Assembly: GCA_028870355.1 (NCBI GenBank)
Contig: JAGWPU010000028.1
Location: 1 to 46,084 of the forward strand
Reading direction: 5' to 3'
DNA: 46,084 bases
Source: Gammaproteobacteria bacterium
GTDB taxonomy: Bacteria; Pseudomonadota; Gammaproteobacteria; Steroidobacterales; Steroidobacteraceae
Made by a program: the position numbers and the translations under genes. The notes under the pieces were generated by a model. The model was not told where the DNA came from. It ran no database searches and saw nothing but the letters and a program-made list of their open reading frames with translations. Shown here piece by piece: positions 1 through 10,777 of this stretch (positions are counted from its first letter, which is position 1; each line of letters starts with the position of its first letter).

Positions 1-6
1 AGGGTC

Positions 7-93
7 TGGTGCCCGGAGAGGGAATCGAACCCACACGATGTCGCCACCACCGGATTTTGAGTCCGGCGCGTCTACCAGTTCCGCCATCCGGGC
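7..93 (-). tRNA. tRNA-Leu, anticodon CAA
   Basis: On the minus strand a complete cloverleaf can be folded. The acceptor stem GCCCGGA pairs with TCCGGGC, followed by discriminator A and an encoded CCA. The anticodon stem CCGGA/TCCGG encloses the loop CTCAAAA, giving anticodon CAA, which reads UUG leucine. The T loop GTTCGATTC and a long variable arm confirm a class II tRNA. It is divergent from queA, an arrangement known from other gammaproteobacteria. Confidence 0.97.
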
Positions 94-107
94 AGGCCAG
101 AAGCCGC

Positions 108-113
108 AGTATA
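108..113 (-). promoter_or_regulatory. Probable -10 box of tRNA-Leu
   Basis: TATACT on the minus strand lies 14 bases before the first base of the tRNA. That distance suits a short 5' leader. No convincing -35 was found. Confidence 0.45.
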
Positions 114-131
114 TGCGAACCGCGGTGTTGT

Positions 132-2313
<2,182 letters not shown>

Positions 2314-2361
2314 CCCCGCCTTTGCGCCGCGGCCCAGACCGCGCAGAGTGGGTGATAAGCC

Positions 2362-2694
2362 ATGGATTTCTTCATCAAATCGGCCTATGCACAAGCGGCC
2401 GCGACCAGCGGCGGGCAGAGTCTCTTCGGCGCGCTCCTGCTGCCGGTCGCCTTGCTGGTGGTGTTCTACTTCCTGCTGATCCGGCCGCAGAACAAGCGGG
2501 CGAAGGAGCAGAAGGAGATGCTCGGCAAGATCGCCGCCGGTGACGAGGTCGCGACCAACGGCGGGATCCTCGGGAAGGTGATCGAGGTGCGCGACCAGTT
2601 CGTCACGCTGGAGATCGCGCCCGGCGTCAACGTGAAACTGCAGAAGTTCCAGATCTCGCAGCTGTTGCCGAAGGGCACGGTCAAGAGCGCATGA
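2362..2694 (+). CDS. yajC: Sec translocon accessory protein YajC
   Basis: YajC is the small membrane subunit that associates with SecDF and SecYEG. The 110-residue protein has one transmembrane segment near residues 22-42 (LFGALLLPVALLVVFYFLLI). It is followed by the conserved RPQNKRAKEQ stretch and a small cytosolic domain with GDEVATNGGILGKV, all typical of the family. Its stop overlaps the secD start as ATGA, so the two are probably translationally coupled. Order and length match yajC-secD-secF operons elsewhere. Confidence 0.97.
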   Translation: MDFFIKSAYAQAAATSGGQSLFGALLLPVALLVVFYFLLIRPQNKRAKEQKEMLGKIAAGDEVATNGGILGKVIEVRDQFVTLEIAPGVNVKLQKFQISQLLPKGTVKSA

Positions 2695-4544
2695 CCGCCT
2701 ATCCGCGCTGGAAGATCGCGCTCGTCGCGATCGTGATGCTGATCGGGATCCTGCTCGCCTCGCCGAACCTGTTCGGCGAGCAGAGCGCACTGCAGCTCGC
2801 GAAGGACCAGTCCGCGGTCGTCGATGCCGATCGGGTCGCGGTGGAGAAGCTGCTCGCCTCGAAGGGGGTTCCGGTGGCCGGCTCGTTCCTCGAGCACGGC
2901 CGTCTCACGCTGCGCTTCCCGACCGCCGCGGATCGCGCGAAGGCGAGGGCGGTGATCTCCGCCGGGATGCCGAACGAGTACACGATCGCGCTCGCAACCG
3001 CGTCGCGCGTCCCGACCTGGATGCGCAACCTCGGCCTCACGCCGGTCAAGCTCGGCCTCGACCTGCGCGGTGGCGTGTATCTCGTCTACCAGGTCGACGT
3101 CCAGGCGGCGGTGAAACAGGAACTGGACCGTTACGATCAGGATTTCCGCGCGTCCCTGCGCAACGCGCACGTCCCCTACGACGACGTCCGGGTCGACTAC
3201 CCGGACAACCGCGTCGTGGTCACTTTCCGCGATGCAGCGAGCTTTGCGAAGGGTCGTAGCGCGATCGAGAACGACAACCGTTCGCTGAATTTCCTCGAGA
3301 CGACGGTCGGCAAGCTGTCGGCGCTCGAGCTCACCCTGACGCCGCAGCAGATCCAGCAGCGCGAGCATTACGCGGTCCAGCAGAACATCGTGATCCTGCG
3401 CAACCGCCTGAACAGCCCGGAGCTCGCGGTCTCCGAGCCCCAGGTCGCGCAGCAGGGTGCGGACGAGATCGCGATCCAGCTGCCGGGCCTGCAGAACTCC
3501 GCCGAGGTCAAGAAGATCCTCGGGAAGACCGCGACCCTCGAATTCCACATGGTCGACGAGACCGACAATCCGTTCGAGGCGGCGCAGACCGGCCAGATCC
3601 CGCTCGGCACCAAGCTCTACTACACCCGCCACAAGCGGCCGGTCCTGCTGAAGCGCGACATCGTCGTGACCGGCGATCAGCTCACGGACGCGTCGTTCCA
3701 GCCGAATACGCAGGAAGGGCCCGCGGTCTCCGTGTCGCTCGACAGCCGGGGCGCGGAGAAGATGCTGCGCAACACCGAGGAGAACATCGGCCACATGATG
3801 GCGGTCGTGTTCATCGACCGGTCGAGCGAGAAGAACGCGGCCGGCGTCCAGGTGGTGCGCAAGAAGGAAGAGGTGATCAACGAGGCGACGATCCGCGGCG
3901 TCTTCAGCAACAATTTCCAGATCACCGGCATCAACCCGATCGAAGGCCGGGAACTCGCGTTGCTGCTGCGTGCCGGCGGGCTCGCCGCGCCGCTCTCGGA
4001 GATCGAGGAGCGCGCGATCGGCCCGAGCCTCGGCCAGGACAACATCAACAAGGGCATCCACGCGATGGTGTTCGGCACCCTCGCGGCGTTCGTGTTCATG
4101 GCCGTGTACTACAAGTGGTTCGGCGTGATCGCGGACGTGGTGCTCGCCGCGAACGTGGTGCTGCTGACCGCGCTGCTGTCGCTGGTCGGCGCCGCGCTCA
4201 CGCTGCCCGGAATCGCCGCGGTCGTGCTCACCGTCGGCATGGCCGTCGACGCGAACATCCTGATCTACGAACGCATCCGCGAGGAGTTGCGTGCCGGGGT
4301 CTCGCCGCGCACGGCGATCGCAGCGGGCTTCGAGCGCGCGTTCTCGGCGATATTCGACTCCAACGTGACCGCCGCGATCGCCGGCGTGGTGCTGTGGCTG
4401 TTCGGGTCGGGCGCGGTCCGCGGCTTCGCGGTGGTGCTCGTGCTCGGCATCGCGACCTCGATGTTCACGTCGCTGATGGGGAGCCGCACGCTCGTGCACG
4501 TCGTGTTCGGCGGCCGGCGAAAAATCGAGCGTCTGCCGATCTGA
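2691..4544 (+). CDS. secD: Protein translocase subunit SecD
   Basis: SecD pairs with SecF in the inner membrane. It uses the proton gradient to help complete preprotein export on the periplasmic side. The 617-residue product has an N-terminal transmembrane helix (residues 7-25) and the family motif LGLDLRGGVYL near residue 120. A large periplasmic region follows, then five C-terminal helices that include GMAVDANILIYERIREE, the conserved helix with the functional aspartate. It overlaps yajC by four bases, and secF follows after 25 bases. Confidence 0.97.
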   Translation: MTAYPRWKIALVAIVMLIGILLASPNLFGEQSALQLAKDQSAVVDADRVAVEKLLASKGVPVAGSFLEHGRLTLRFPTAADRAKARAVISAGMPNEYTIALATASRVPTWMRNLGLTPVKLGLDLRGGVYLVYQVDVQAAVKQELDRYDQDFRASLRNAHVPYDDVRVDYPDNRVVVTFRDAASFAKGRSAIENDNRSLNFLETTVGKLSALELTLTPQQIQQREHYAVQQNIVILRNRLNSPELAVSEPQVAQQGADEIAIQLPGLQNSAEVKKILGKTATLEFHMVDETDNPFEAAQTGQIPLGTKLYYTRHKRPVLLKRDIVVTGDQLTDASFQPNTQEGPAVSVSLDSRGAEKMLRNTEENIGHMMAVVFIDRSSEKNAAGVQVVRKKEEVINEATIRGVFSNNFQITGINPIEGRELALLLRAGGLAAPLSEIEERAIGPSLGQDNINKGIHAMVFGTLAAFVFMAVYYKWFGVIADVVLAANVVLLTALLSLVGAALTLPGIAAVVLTVGMAVDANILIYERIREELRAGVSPRTAIAAGFERAFSAIFDSNVTAAIAGVVLWLFGSGAVRGFAVVLVLGIATSMFTSLMGSRTLVHVVFGGRRKIERLPI

Positions 4545-4569
4545 GGCGGGCTTCGAGGGAGATTCATCG

Positions 4570-5508
4570 ATGGAGTTCTTTCACAAGGTCACGCGCTTCC
4601 CGTTCATGCACACCCGCAAGGTGTGGTACGGGCTGTCGGCGGTCCTGATCGTCGGTTCCCTGATCCTGGTCGGCGTCCGCGGCCTGAACCTCGGCATCGA
4701 CTTCACCGGCGGTATCGTCGTCGAGACGTACTTTCCGACCGCGCCGAACATCGATCGACTGCGTGCCGCGCTCGCCGGCGCGAAGATCGCCGACGCGCAG
4801 GTGCAGCAGTTCGGCAGTGCGCGCGACATCCTCGTGCGTCTCCCGCCCGACCCGAACGTCAAGGGCGCGGAGATCGGCGCGCGGATCCTCGGGCTCTTCC
4901 GGCCGATCGAGTCCGGGGTCACGCTGCGCTCGACCGAGGTCGTCGGTCCGCAAGTCGGTGAGGAACTGTTCATCAAGGGGGCCTGGGCGCTCGCGGCGAC
5001 GCTCCTGCTGATCATGGTCTACGTGCTGATCCGCTTCACGCCGAAACTCGCGCTGGGCGCGATCTTCGCGGTGCTCCACGATCCGATCTGCGTGCTCGGC
5101 TTCTTCGCGATCTCGCGGATGACGTTCGACCTGACCGCGATCTCGGCGATCCTCGCGGTGATCGGCTACTCGCTGAACGACACGGTGATCGTGTTCGACC
5201 GGGTGCGCGAGCGCGCGCGTTCCGCACGGCGGCTCGCGGTCTCGCAGGTGATCGACGAGTCGATCAACCAGACCTTGTCGCGGACGCTGATGACCAAGCT
5301 CGTGACGCTGCTGGTCGTGCTCGCGCTGCTGATCTTCGGCGGCCAGACGCTGCACAGCTTCTCCGCGGCGCTGGTGATCGGGATCGTCGCCGGCACCTAT
5401 TCGTCGATCTACATCTCCGCCGCGATCGCGCTCGACATGGGATTGCGGACCGACGATCTGCTCGAGCGGCGGATCGCGAAGCCGGAAGAGGTCGACGGTC
5501 TGCCGTGA
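4570..5508 (+). CDS. secF: Protein translocase subunit SecF
   Basis: SecF is the smaller partner of SecD in the proton-driven export complex. The 312-residue protein has an N-terminal membrane helix, the family motif LGIDFTGGIVVE near residue 40, and a C-terminal five-helix bundle with YSLNDTVIVFDRVRE. A GGGAGA ribosome-binding site lies eight bases before the ATG. It is the last gene of the yajC-secD-secF run. A G/C hairpin downstream may mark its end. Confidence 0.97.
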   Translation: MEFFHKVTRFPFMHTRKVWYGLSAVLIVGSLILVGVRGLNLGIDFTGGIVVETYFPTAPNIDRLRAALAGAKIADAQVQQFGSARDILVRLPPDPNVKGAEIGARILGLFRPIESGVTLRSTEVVGPQVGEELFIKGAWALAATLLLIMVYVLIRFTPKLALGAIFAVLHDPICVLGFFAISRMTFDLTAISAILAVIGYSLNDTVIVFDRVRERARSARRLAVSQVIDESINQTLSRTLMTKLVTLLVVLALLIFGGQTLHSFSAALVIGIVAGTYSSIYISAAIALDMGLRTDDLLERRIAKPEEVDGLP

Positions 5509-5565
5509 CCGTCGCGCGAGCGGCGAATTCGCTTGGCGGGGAGTCCCGAAAGCCGCTACAGTCGG

Positions 5566-5587
5566 GCGCCGGCGGATTCTCCGGCGC
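5566..5587. terminator. Hairpin between secF and the APC permease gene
   Basis: GCGCCGG pairs perfectly with CCGGCGC across an eight-base loop. No T tract follows on either strand, so it may be a weak terminator or simply leader structure of the permease gene. A TACAGT sequence just upstream (5557-5562) could be a -10 box. Confidence 0.3.
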
Positions 5588-5621
5588 GAACTCGGTCCAT
5601 GGGTCACCACGGGTGCACTAG

Positions 5622-7097
5622 ATGAAACTCAGCGCTCTGTTCGCCACCAAGCCGATTGCCGACTATCACGAAGAGGCGGCGAGCAAGAACCTCGTGCGCG
5701 CGCTCGGCATCCCATCGCTGGTTGCGTTCGGCATCGGCGGGATCATCGGCACGGGCATCTTCGTGCTGACCGGACTCGCCGCCGCGCAGCACGCGGGACC
5801 CGCGATCGTGATCTCGTTCGTGATCGCCGGGATCGGGTGCATGTTCGCGGGCCTGTGCTACTCGGAGTTCGCGACGATGGTTCCGGTCGCCGGGAGCGCC
5901 TACGCATACAGCTACGCGACGCTCGGCGAGTTCATCGCGTGGTTCGTCGGCTGGAACCTCGTGCTGGAGTACATGATGGCCTGCTCGACCGTCGCGGTCG
6001 GGTGGAGCCGGTACTTCATGAAGCTGCTCGACTTCTTCCACATCGACTTCATCCCGAAGTGGCTCTCGAGCGCGCCGCTGCGCGCAGCCGACGTCGGCTA
6101 CCAGGTGCATGCGACCGGCGCCTATCTGAACGTGCCGGCGGTCGTGATCATCGCGGCCGCGACCTGGCTCTGTTACCGCGGGATCGAGGAATCGACGCTC
6201 GTGAACACGATCATCGTCGCGATCAAGGTCGCGATCGTGATCGCGGTGATCGCGTTCGGCGCGTTCTACGTCGATCCGAAGCACTGGGTGCCGTTCATCC
6301 CGAAGAACACCGGCCATTTCGGCGTGTTCGGGTGGAGCGGGATCATCCAGGCAGCCGGCATCATCTTCTTCGCGTACATCGGTTTCGACGGTGTGTCGAC
6401 CGTTGCGCAGGAATCGAAGGATCCGAGCCGCGGGATGCCGATCGGGATCCTCGGCAGCCTGGCGATCTGCACGGTGCTCTACATCCTGATGTCGGGCGTG
6501 ATGACCGGCCTCGTGCCGTATCCGCTGCTGAACGACGCCGCGCCGGTCGCGGTCGCGATCGAGGCGCACCATCAGCTCAACTGGCTCACCGGCTGGGTCC
6601 TCGTCGGCGCGTTGCTCGGCCTCACTTCGGTGATCATCACGATGATCATCCCGCAGGCGCGGATCTGGCTCACGATGGCGCACGACGGCCTGCTGCCGCC
6701 GATGTTCGGCGCGGTCCACCCGAAGTACCGCACCCCGCACATCTCGACGCTGATCACCGGCGGGCTCGCGTCGGTGTTCGCCGGCTTCCTGCCGATCGAC
6801 ATCCTCGGCGAGCTGGTGTCGATCGGCACCCTGATCGCGTTCATCGTGGTCTGCGCCGGGGTGCTGGTGCTGCGCTACACCCGCCCGGACCTGCCGCGGC
6901 CGTTCAAGGTGCCGGCGGTCTGGTTCACCGCGACGATGGGCGTGTTCTTCTGCGCGGGGATGGCGGCGTTCCTGCCCGAGGCGACCTGGGTGCGGCTCGT
7001 GGTCTGGAGCGCGATCGGGATCGTGCTTTATTTCGCGTATGGGTACCGGCACAGCCGGTTGCGCGCGAAGACCGAGCGGGCGGCGGCGAAGGGTTGA
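5622..7097 (+). CDS. APC-family amino acid permease (CAT-like)
   Basis: This is a polytopic inner-membrane transporter of 491 residues with about twelve hydrophobic helices. The first helix has the hallmark GIGGIIGTGIFVLTG, where the amino acid backbone binds in APC transporters. A second family block, FFAYIGFDGVSTVAQESKDP, is found in helix 6. N-terminal and helix spacing resemble the cationic amino acid transporter branch (YfnA-like), but the substrate cannot be read from sequence. It stands between secF and suhB, where I recall no gene in related genomes, so it looks like a lineage insertion. The gene behind it is on the opposite strand. Confidence 0.9.
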   Translation: MKLSALFATKPIADYHEEAASKNLVRALGIPSLVAFGIGGIIGTGIFVLTGLAAAQHAGPAIVISFVIAGIGCMFAGLCYSEFATMVPVAGSAYAYSYATLGEFIAWFVGWNLVLEYMMACSTVAVGWSRYFMKLLDFFHIDFIPKWLSSAPLRAADVGYQVHATGAYLNVPAVVIIAAATWLCYRGIEESTLVNTIIVAIKVAIVIAVIAFGAFYVDPKHWVPFIPKNTGHFGVFGWSGIIQAAGIIFFAYIGFDGVSTVAQESKDPSRGMPIGILGSLAICTVLYILMSGVMTGLVPYPLLNDAAPVAVAIEAHHQLNWLTGWVLVGALLGLTSVIITMIIPQARIWLTMAHDGLLPPMFGAVHPKYRTPHISTLITGGLASVFAGFLPIDILGELVSIGTLIAFIVVCAGVLVLRYTRPDLPRPFKVPAVWFTATMGVFFCAGMAAFLPEATWVRLVVWSAIGIVLYFAYGYRHSRLRAKTERAAAKG

Positions 7098-7149
7098 GCG
7101 CCGACGCGGCGCGCCGGATGCGGCGCGCGTGCGGCGTGGGCGCGCCGCG

Positions 7150-7947
7150 CTAGACGCGCAGCGCCGCGGGCGTCAGCGGCCCGATCGCGCCGAGCAGCGC
7201 CGCGTAGACCTTCGGGTTTCCGGCGACGATGTGCGGACCGAGCGTGTAGTCTCCGCCCCCCGGCGTGCCCACCCGACCCCCGGCTTCGCGGATCAGCAGC
7301 GACCCGGCCGCGGTATCCCAGGGCTTCAGGTCGAATTCCCAGAAGCCGTCGAGGCGTCCGGCCGCGACGTACGCGAGGTCGAGCGCCGCGGCACCCGGGC
7401 GGCGCACGCCGGCAGCGACCGTCATCACGGCCTTCATGATCGCGAGGTAGTCGTCGACGGCGACCGAGCCCTCGCGGAACGGGAAGCCGGTACCGATCAG
7501 CGCGCCCTCGAGGCCGCGCTGGGCACTCACCCGGATCCGCTTGCCGTCGAGCTGTGCGCCGTCGCCGCGCGATGCGGTGTAGAGCTCCTGACGCATCGGA
7601 TCGTAGACGACCGCGTGCTCGATTCGCCGGCGATGCTCGAGCGCGATCGATACCGCGAAGACCGGGAAGCCGTGCAGGAAGTTCGTCGTCCCGTCGAGCG
7701 GATCGATGATCCAGAGGAAATCGCCCTCGCCGCTGCGGCCGCTCTCCTCGCCGAGGAACGCGTGGTCGGGATAGCTGCGACGCACGGTCGCGATGATCTC
7801 GGCTTCGGCGCGCCGGTCGACCTCGGTCACGAAGTCGTTGCGCCCCTTGGTGTCGATCTTCAGCGAGTCGAGCCGGCCGAGACTGCGGACGATCGAGTCC
7901 CCGGCGCGGCGCGCCGCGCGGATGCCTATGTTCAGCAGCGGATGCAT
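7150..7947 (-). CDS. suhB: Inositol-1-monophosphatase family protein SuhB
   Basis: SuhB hydrolyses inositol-1-phosphate and, in E. coli, also assists rRNA transcription antitermination. The 265-residue product carries all family metal-binding motifs: GEESG near residue 70, WIIDPLDGTTNF near 85-96 and the late WDTAAG. The start is the ATG at 7947, which gives the typical MHPLLNI N-terminus. It is divergent from trmJ across only 24 bases. That gap contains a symmetric TAGAATA element that could act as a -10 box in both directions. suhB next to trmJ is a conserved gammaproteobacterial arrangement. Confidence 0.96.
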   Translation of the reverse strand: MHPLLNIGIRAARRAGDSIVRSLGRLDSLKIDTKGRNDFVTEVDRRAEAEIIATVRRSYPDHAFLGEESGRSGEGDFLWIIDPLDGTTNFLHGFPVFAVSIALEHRRRIEHAVVYDPMRQELYTASRGDGAQLDGKRIRVSAQRGLEGALIGTGFPFREGSVAVDDYLAIMKAVMTVAAGVRRPGAAALDLAYVAAGRLDGFWEFDLKPWDTAAGSLLIREAGGRVGTPGGGDYTLGPHIVAGNPKVYAALLGAIGPLTPAALRV

Positions 7948-7957
7948 GATCGGGCGC

Positions 7958-7964
7958 TAGAATA
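7958..7964. promoter_or_regulatory. Shared divergent -10 element of suhB and trmJ
   Basis: TAGAATA reads as TAGAAT on the plus strand, 8 bases before the trmJ ATG. It reads as TATTCT on the minus strand, 11 bases before the suhB ATG. Both start codons lie so near that the mRNAs would have almost no leader. Confidence 0.45.
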
Positions 7965-7971
7965 ACAGAGC

Positions 7972-8703
7972 ATGACCAATCTCGTTCGCATCGTCCTCGT
8001 CGAGCCGAGCCACCCCGGGAATATCGGGTCCGTCGCGCGCGCGATGAAGAACATGGCGCTCGCGGACCTCGTGCTGGTTCGGCCGCGGTCGTTCCCGCAT
8101 CCGGACGCGGTCGCGCTCGCGGCCGGCGCGGACGACGTGCTCGCGGCGGCGCGCGTCGTCGATTCGGTCGCGGAGGCGGTCGCCGACTGCGCATTCATCG
8201 CCGGTACGACCTCGCGGCCGCGCAACCTCACCTGGGAGTTCGCGACGCCGCGCGAGATCGCGGCGCGCGTCGAGACGCTGCCTGGCGACGCGCGCGCCGC
8301 GCTGCTGTTCGGCTCGGAGCGCTTCGGACTCGCGAACCAGGACCTCGAGCAGTGTGCCGTGCTCGTGCGGATCCCGGCGAACCCCGCGTACGCCTCGCTG
8401 AACCTCGCGATGTCGGTGCAGTTGCTGAGCTACGAGCTCCTGGTCGCGCGCGAACGTCCCGTGGCGAGGAAGCAATGGGAAGCGCCGCCGGCCGAGTCGG
8501 CCGAACTCGAGCACTTCTACGCGCATCTCGCACGGGTGCTCGAGGAGATCGAGTTCGAGGATCGCACCGGCTACCTGATGGAGCGGCTGCGCCGCTTGTT
8601 CAACCGGACCGGCCTCGACAAGAACGAGATCAATCTGCTGCGCGGGATCCTGAGTGCGGTGACGGGCAAGCGGCGGCGCACGGTGCCGCCGGGCGACCGA
8701 TGA
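7972..8703 (+). CDS. trmJ: tRNA (cytidine/uridine-32-2'-O)-methyltransferase TrmJ
   Basis: TrmJ methylates the 2'-OH of residue 32 in the anticodon loop using S-adenosylmethionine. The 243-residue SPOUT-type protein starts with VRIVLVEPSHPGNIGSVARA, the typical SpoU motif 1. It continues with LLFGSERFGLANQDLEQC (motif 2) and IPANPAYASLNLAMSVQ (motif 3), which make the knotted cofactor site. Its stop overlaps the start of iscS as ATGA, so the two are coupled. In most relatives iscR, and often cysE, lie between these two genes; here they are absent. Confidence 0.96.
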   Translation: MTNLVRIVLVEPSHPGNIGSVARAMKNMALADLVLVRPRSFPHPDAVALAAGADDVLAAARVVDSVAEAVADCAFIAGTTSRPRNLTWEFATPREIAARVETLPGDARAALLFGSERFGLANQDLEQCAVLVRIPANPAYASLNLAMSVQLLSYELLVARERPVARKQWEAPPAESAELEHFYAHLARVLEEIEFEDRTGYLMERLRRLFNRTGLDKNEINLLRGILSAVTGKRRRTVPPGDR

Positions 8704-9881
8704 ACTCGCCCGTCTATCTCGACCACGCGGCGACGACGCCGGTGGATCCGCGCGTCGCGGCGGCGATGGCCGGCTGTCTGACGGCGGACGGCGTCTTCGG
8801 CAATCCGGCCTCGAGCGCTCACGCCCACGGGGAGGCGGCGTTCGAGCGGGTCGAGGCCGCTCGGGCGGCGGTCGCCGCGGCGGTCGGCGCGGAACCGGAC
8901 GAGGTGGTGTTCACCTCGGGGGCGACCGAGGCGGACAACCTCGCAATCTTCGGCGCCACGGCGCATTCACAGCCGCGCGGCCGACACGTGATCACGGCGC
9001 GGACCGAGCACAAGGCCGTGCTCGATCCCTGCCGCGAGCTCGAGCGGCGCGGCTGGCAGGTCACCTACCTGACGCCCGACGGGCACGGCCGGGTCGAGCC
9101 CGACCGGCTCGCGGCCGCGTTGCGCGCCGATACGGTGCTGGTCTCGCTGATGCACGTGAACAACGAGATCGGCACCGTCCAGGACGTCGCTGCGTTCGCG
9201 GCCGTTTGCGAACGGCATCGCGGCGTGCGGCTGCACGTCGATGCCGCGCAGAGCATCGGCAAGACCGAGTTCGATTTCCACGCCTGCGGCGCGGATCTGG
9301 TGTCGCTGTCCGCGCACAAGAGCTACGGTCCGAAGGGCGTCGGCGCGCTGCTGGTGTCGCGCCGCAGCGGGGTGCGGATCGAGCCTCGCCAGTTCGGCGG
9401 CGGTCAGGAGCGCGGCCTGCGGTCGGGGACCGTCGCGACTCATCAGGTGGTCGGCATGGCCGCCGCGTTCACGCTCGTGGTCGCGGAGCGGCCGGCGGAA
9501 GGGGTCCGGCTCGCCGCGCTGCGCGAACGGCTGTGGCTCGGTCTCGAGGCCCACGGCGGTGCGGTACGCAACGGCGCGCCGGAGGGCACCGTGCCTGCGA
9601 TCCTGAACGTGTCGTTCGACGGGGTCGAGGGGGAGAGCCTGCTCGCGGCGGTTGCGCCGCGGATCTCGGTATCGACCGGGTCGGCCTGCACGTCGGCGAG
9701 CGGGGACCCGTCCTACGTGCTGCGCGCGCTCGGGCGCGACGATCGGCTCGCGGAGGCGAGCCTGCGGTTCGGTCTCGGACGCTCGACCTCGCTCGACGAC
9801 GTCGAGGCCGCGATCGAGGCGGTCGGCCGGGCCCTGGCACGGCTGCGACGGATCGGTGGCGCATGCGCTACAGCGCGCTGA
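8700..9881 (+). CDS. iscS: Cysteine desulfurase IscS
   Basis: IscS takes sulfur from cysteine with pyridoxal phosphate and passes it as persulfide to Fe-S assembly and tRNA thiolation. The 393-residue product follows E. coli IscS closely as remembered. It has [14 protein letters not shown] at the start, the cofactor motif HVDAAQS, the Schiff-base lysine K207 in [10 protein letters not shown], and the active-site C330 in [21 protein letters not shown]. It ends about ten residues after the RALARLRR helix. It lacks the longer tail (SPLWEMYKQG to SIEWAHH in E. coli) that contacts IscU. It overlaps trmJ by four bases and the next gene by nineteen. Confidence 0.95.
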   Translation: MNSPVYLDHAATTPVDPRVAAAMAGCLTADGVFGNPASSAHAHGEAAFERVEAARAAVAAAVGAEPDEVVFTSGATEADNLAIFGATAHSQPRGRHVITARTEHKAVLDPCRELERRGWQVTYLTPDGHGRVEPDRLAAALRADTVLVSLMHVNNEIGTVQDVAAFAAVCERHRGVRLHVDAAQSIGKTEFDFHACGADLVSLSAHKSYGPKGVGALLVSRRSGVRIEPRQFGGGQERGLRSGTVATHQVVGMAAAFTLVVAERPAEGVRLAALRERLWLGLEAHGGAVRNGAPEGTVPAILNVSFDGVEGESLLAAVAPRISVSTGSACTSASGDPSYVLRALGRDDRLAEASLRFGLGRSTSLDDVEAAIEAVGRALARLRRIGGACATAR

Positions 9882-10234
9882 CCCGACGGTATTTCGAGGC
9901 GGCGCCGTGCGCCGGGACGCTCGAGGGGCCCGGGATCCTCTCGGGCGCCGCCGGCAGCCGGTCGCTCGGGACCTGGGTGCGTTTCGACCTGAGGGTCGCC
10001 GGCGCGGCGAATCGCCCGGCGGTGATCGTCGAGGCGCGGTTCCTCGCGTTCGGTTGTCCGCACACGATCGCGGTCGCGGCCTGGGTCGCCGAGCAGGCCG
10101 CCGGGCACCCCGTGTCGGCCGAATTGCCGCAGCCGGTCGACGCGCTGCGGCGCTCGTTCGACGTGCCGGTGGAGAAACTCGGCCGCTTGCTCGTGGTCGA
10201 AGATGCATGGCGGGCCGCCGCTGCGCGAAAATGA
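9863..10234 (+). CDS. Degenerate IscU-like protein
   Basis: A 123-residue protein aligns by eye with the IscU/NifU-N fold. IscU YSEKVIDHYENP corresponds to [28 protein letters not shown] to [14 protein letters not shown], and the final AEDAIKAA to VEDAWRAA. Only C65 of the three scaffold cysteines (E. coli C37, C63, C106) remains. The first falls at L35, and the HC pair is replaced by GR (107-108). Asp39 is lost, and the HscA-recognition motif LPPVK is replaced by VPVEK. There is one extra cysteine, C16. The gene overlaps iscS by 19 bases and precedes iscA. A classical scaffold role is doubtful; sulfur relay or a desulfurase partner is possible. Confidence 0.75.
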   Translation: MRYSALTRRYFEAAPCAGTLEGPGILSGAAGSRSLGTWVRFDLRVAGAANRPAVIVEARFLAFGCPHTIAVAAWVAEQAAGHPVSAELPQPVDALRRSFDVPVEKLGRLLVVEDAWRAAAARK

Positions 10235-10311
10235 GACGCGAGCGACGTGCGTCACGGCGCCGGCCATGTTATGAATCACGCGGTCGAGGGTCATTCGGAG
10301 GCGGCGGAGCG

Positions 10312-10635
10312 ATGGCGATCGTATTGACGGAAGCGGCGGCCGAGCGGGTGAGGACCCATCTCGCGAAGCGGGGCAGCGGCGTCGGACTGCGGCTCGGAGT
10401 CAAGAAGACCGGATGCTCGGGCTTTGCCTACGTGGTGAACTATGCCGATGCCATCGGCGCCGACGACACGGTGTTCGACGCAGACGGTGTCACGGTCGTC
10501 GTCGACCGCGCGAGCTTGCCGATGATCGACGGGACCGTCGTCGACTTCGTGAAGCAGGGCCTGAACGAAGCGTTCAAGTTCCACAACCCCCGGGCGAAGA
10601 GCGAATGCGGCTGCGGCGAGAGTTTTAGCGTCTGA
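10312..10635 (+). CDS. iscA: Iron-sulfur assembly protein IscA
   Basis: IscA is an A-type carrier that takes iron or Fe-S clusters to target enzymes. The 107-residue protein has the three ligand cysteines exactly where E. coli IscA has them: C35 in [10 protein letters not shown], and C99 and C101 in SECGCGESF. The ATG at 10312 is preceded by GGAGG/CGGAG, a good ribosome-binding site. hscB, hscA, fdx and iscX normally follow but are absent. The next gene is ndk, behind its own promoter. Confidence 0.95.
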   Translation: MAIVLTEAAAERVRTHLAKRGSGVGLRLGVKKTGCSGFAYVVNYADAIGADDTVFDADGVTVVVDRASLPMIDGTVVDFVKQGLNEAFKFHNPRAKSECGCGESFSV

Positions 10636-10735
10636 CGGGCCGAGCCGACCGCCGCGACCGGCGCCCGATCGCGCTGCCGTCGCGAGCCGCCGCCGGATTT
10701 TTCAATCAATACAGGCACTTCGACGTCTCGATGCA

Positions 10736-10764
10736 TTGCCTGGATCGTCCGGGTCCGGTAAAAT
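10736..10764 (+). promoter_or_regulatory. Sigma-70 type promoter of ndk
   Basis: TTGCCT (10736-10741) and TAAAAT (10759-10764) are separated by 17 bases, the best promoter match found in this window. Transcription would start near 10771, leaving a leader of about 60 bases that contains a perfect inverted repeat. Confidence 0.7.
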
Positions 10765-10777
10765 TCGCAGTCTTTGC

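Noticed and set aside
2466-4499. Long open frame of 677 codons on the minus strand opposite secD
   Set aside because: It is the antisense shadow of secD. Its product is rich in Arg, His, Asp and Glu with no domain, as expected from the complement of G+C-rich coding DNA.
5604-7052. 482-codon minus-strand frame opposite the APC permease
   Set aside because: Low-complexity charged composition; it is a codon-phase shadow of the membrane protein gene.
9652-10311. Possible N-terminal extension of IscA back to 9652
   Set aside because: The upstream part is out-of-frame sequence of iscS and the IscU-like gene. The ATG at 10312 has a ribosome-binding site and gives the exact IscA length.
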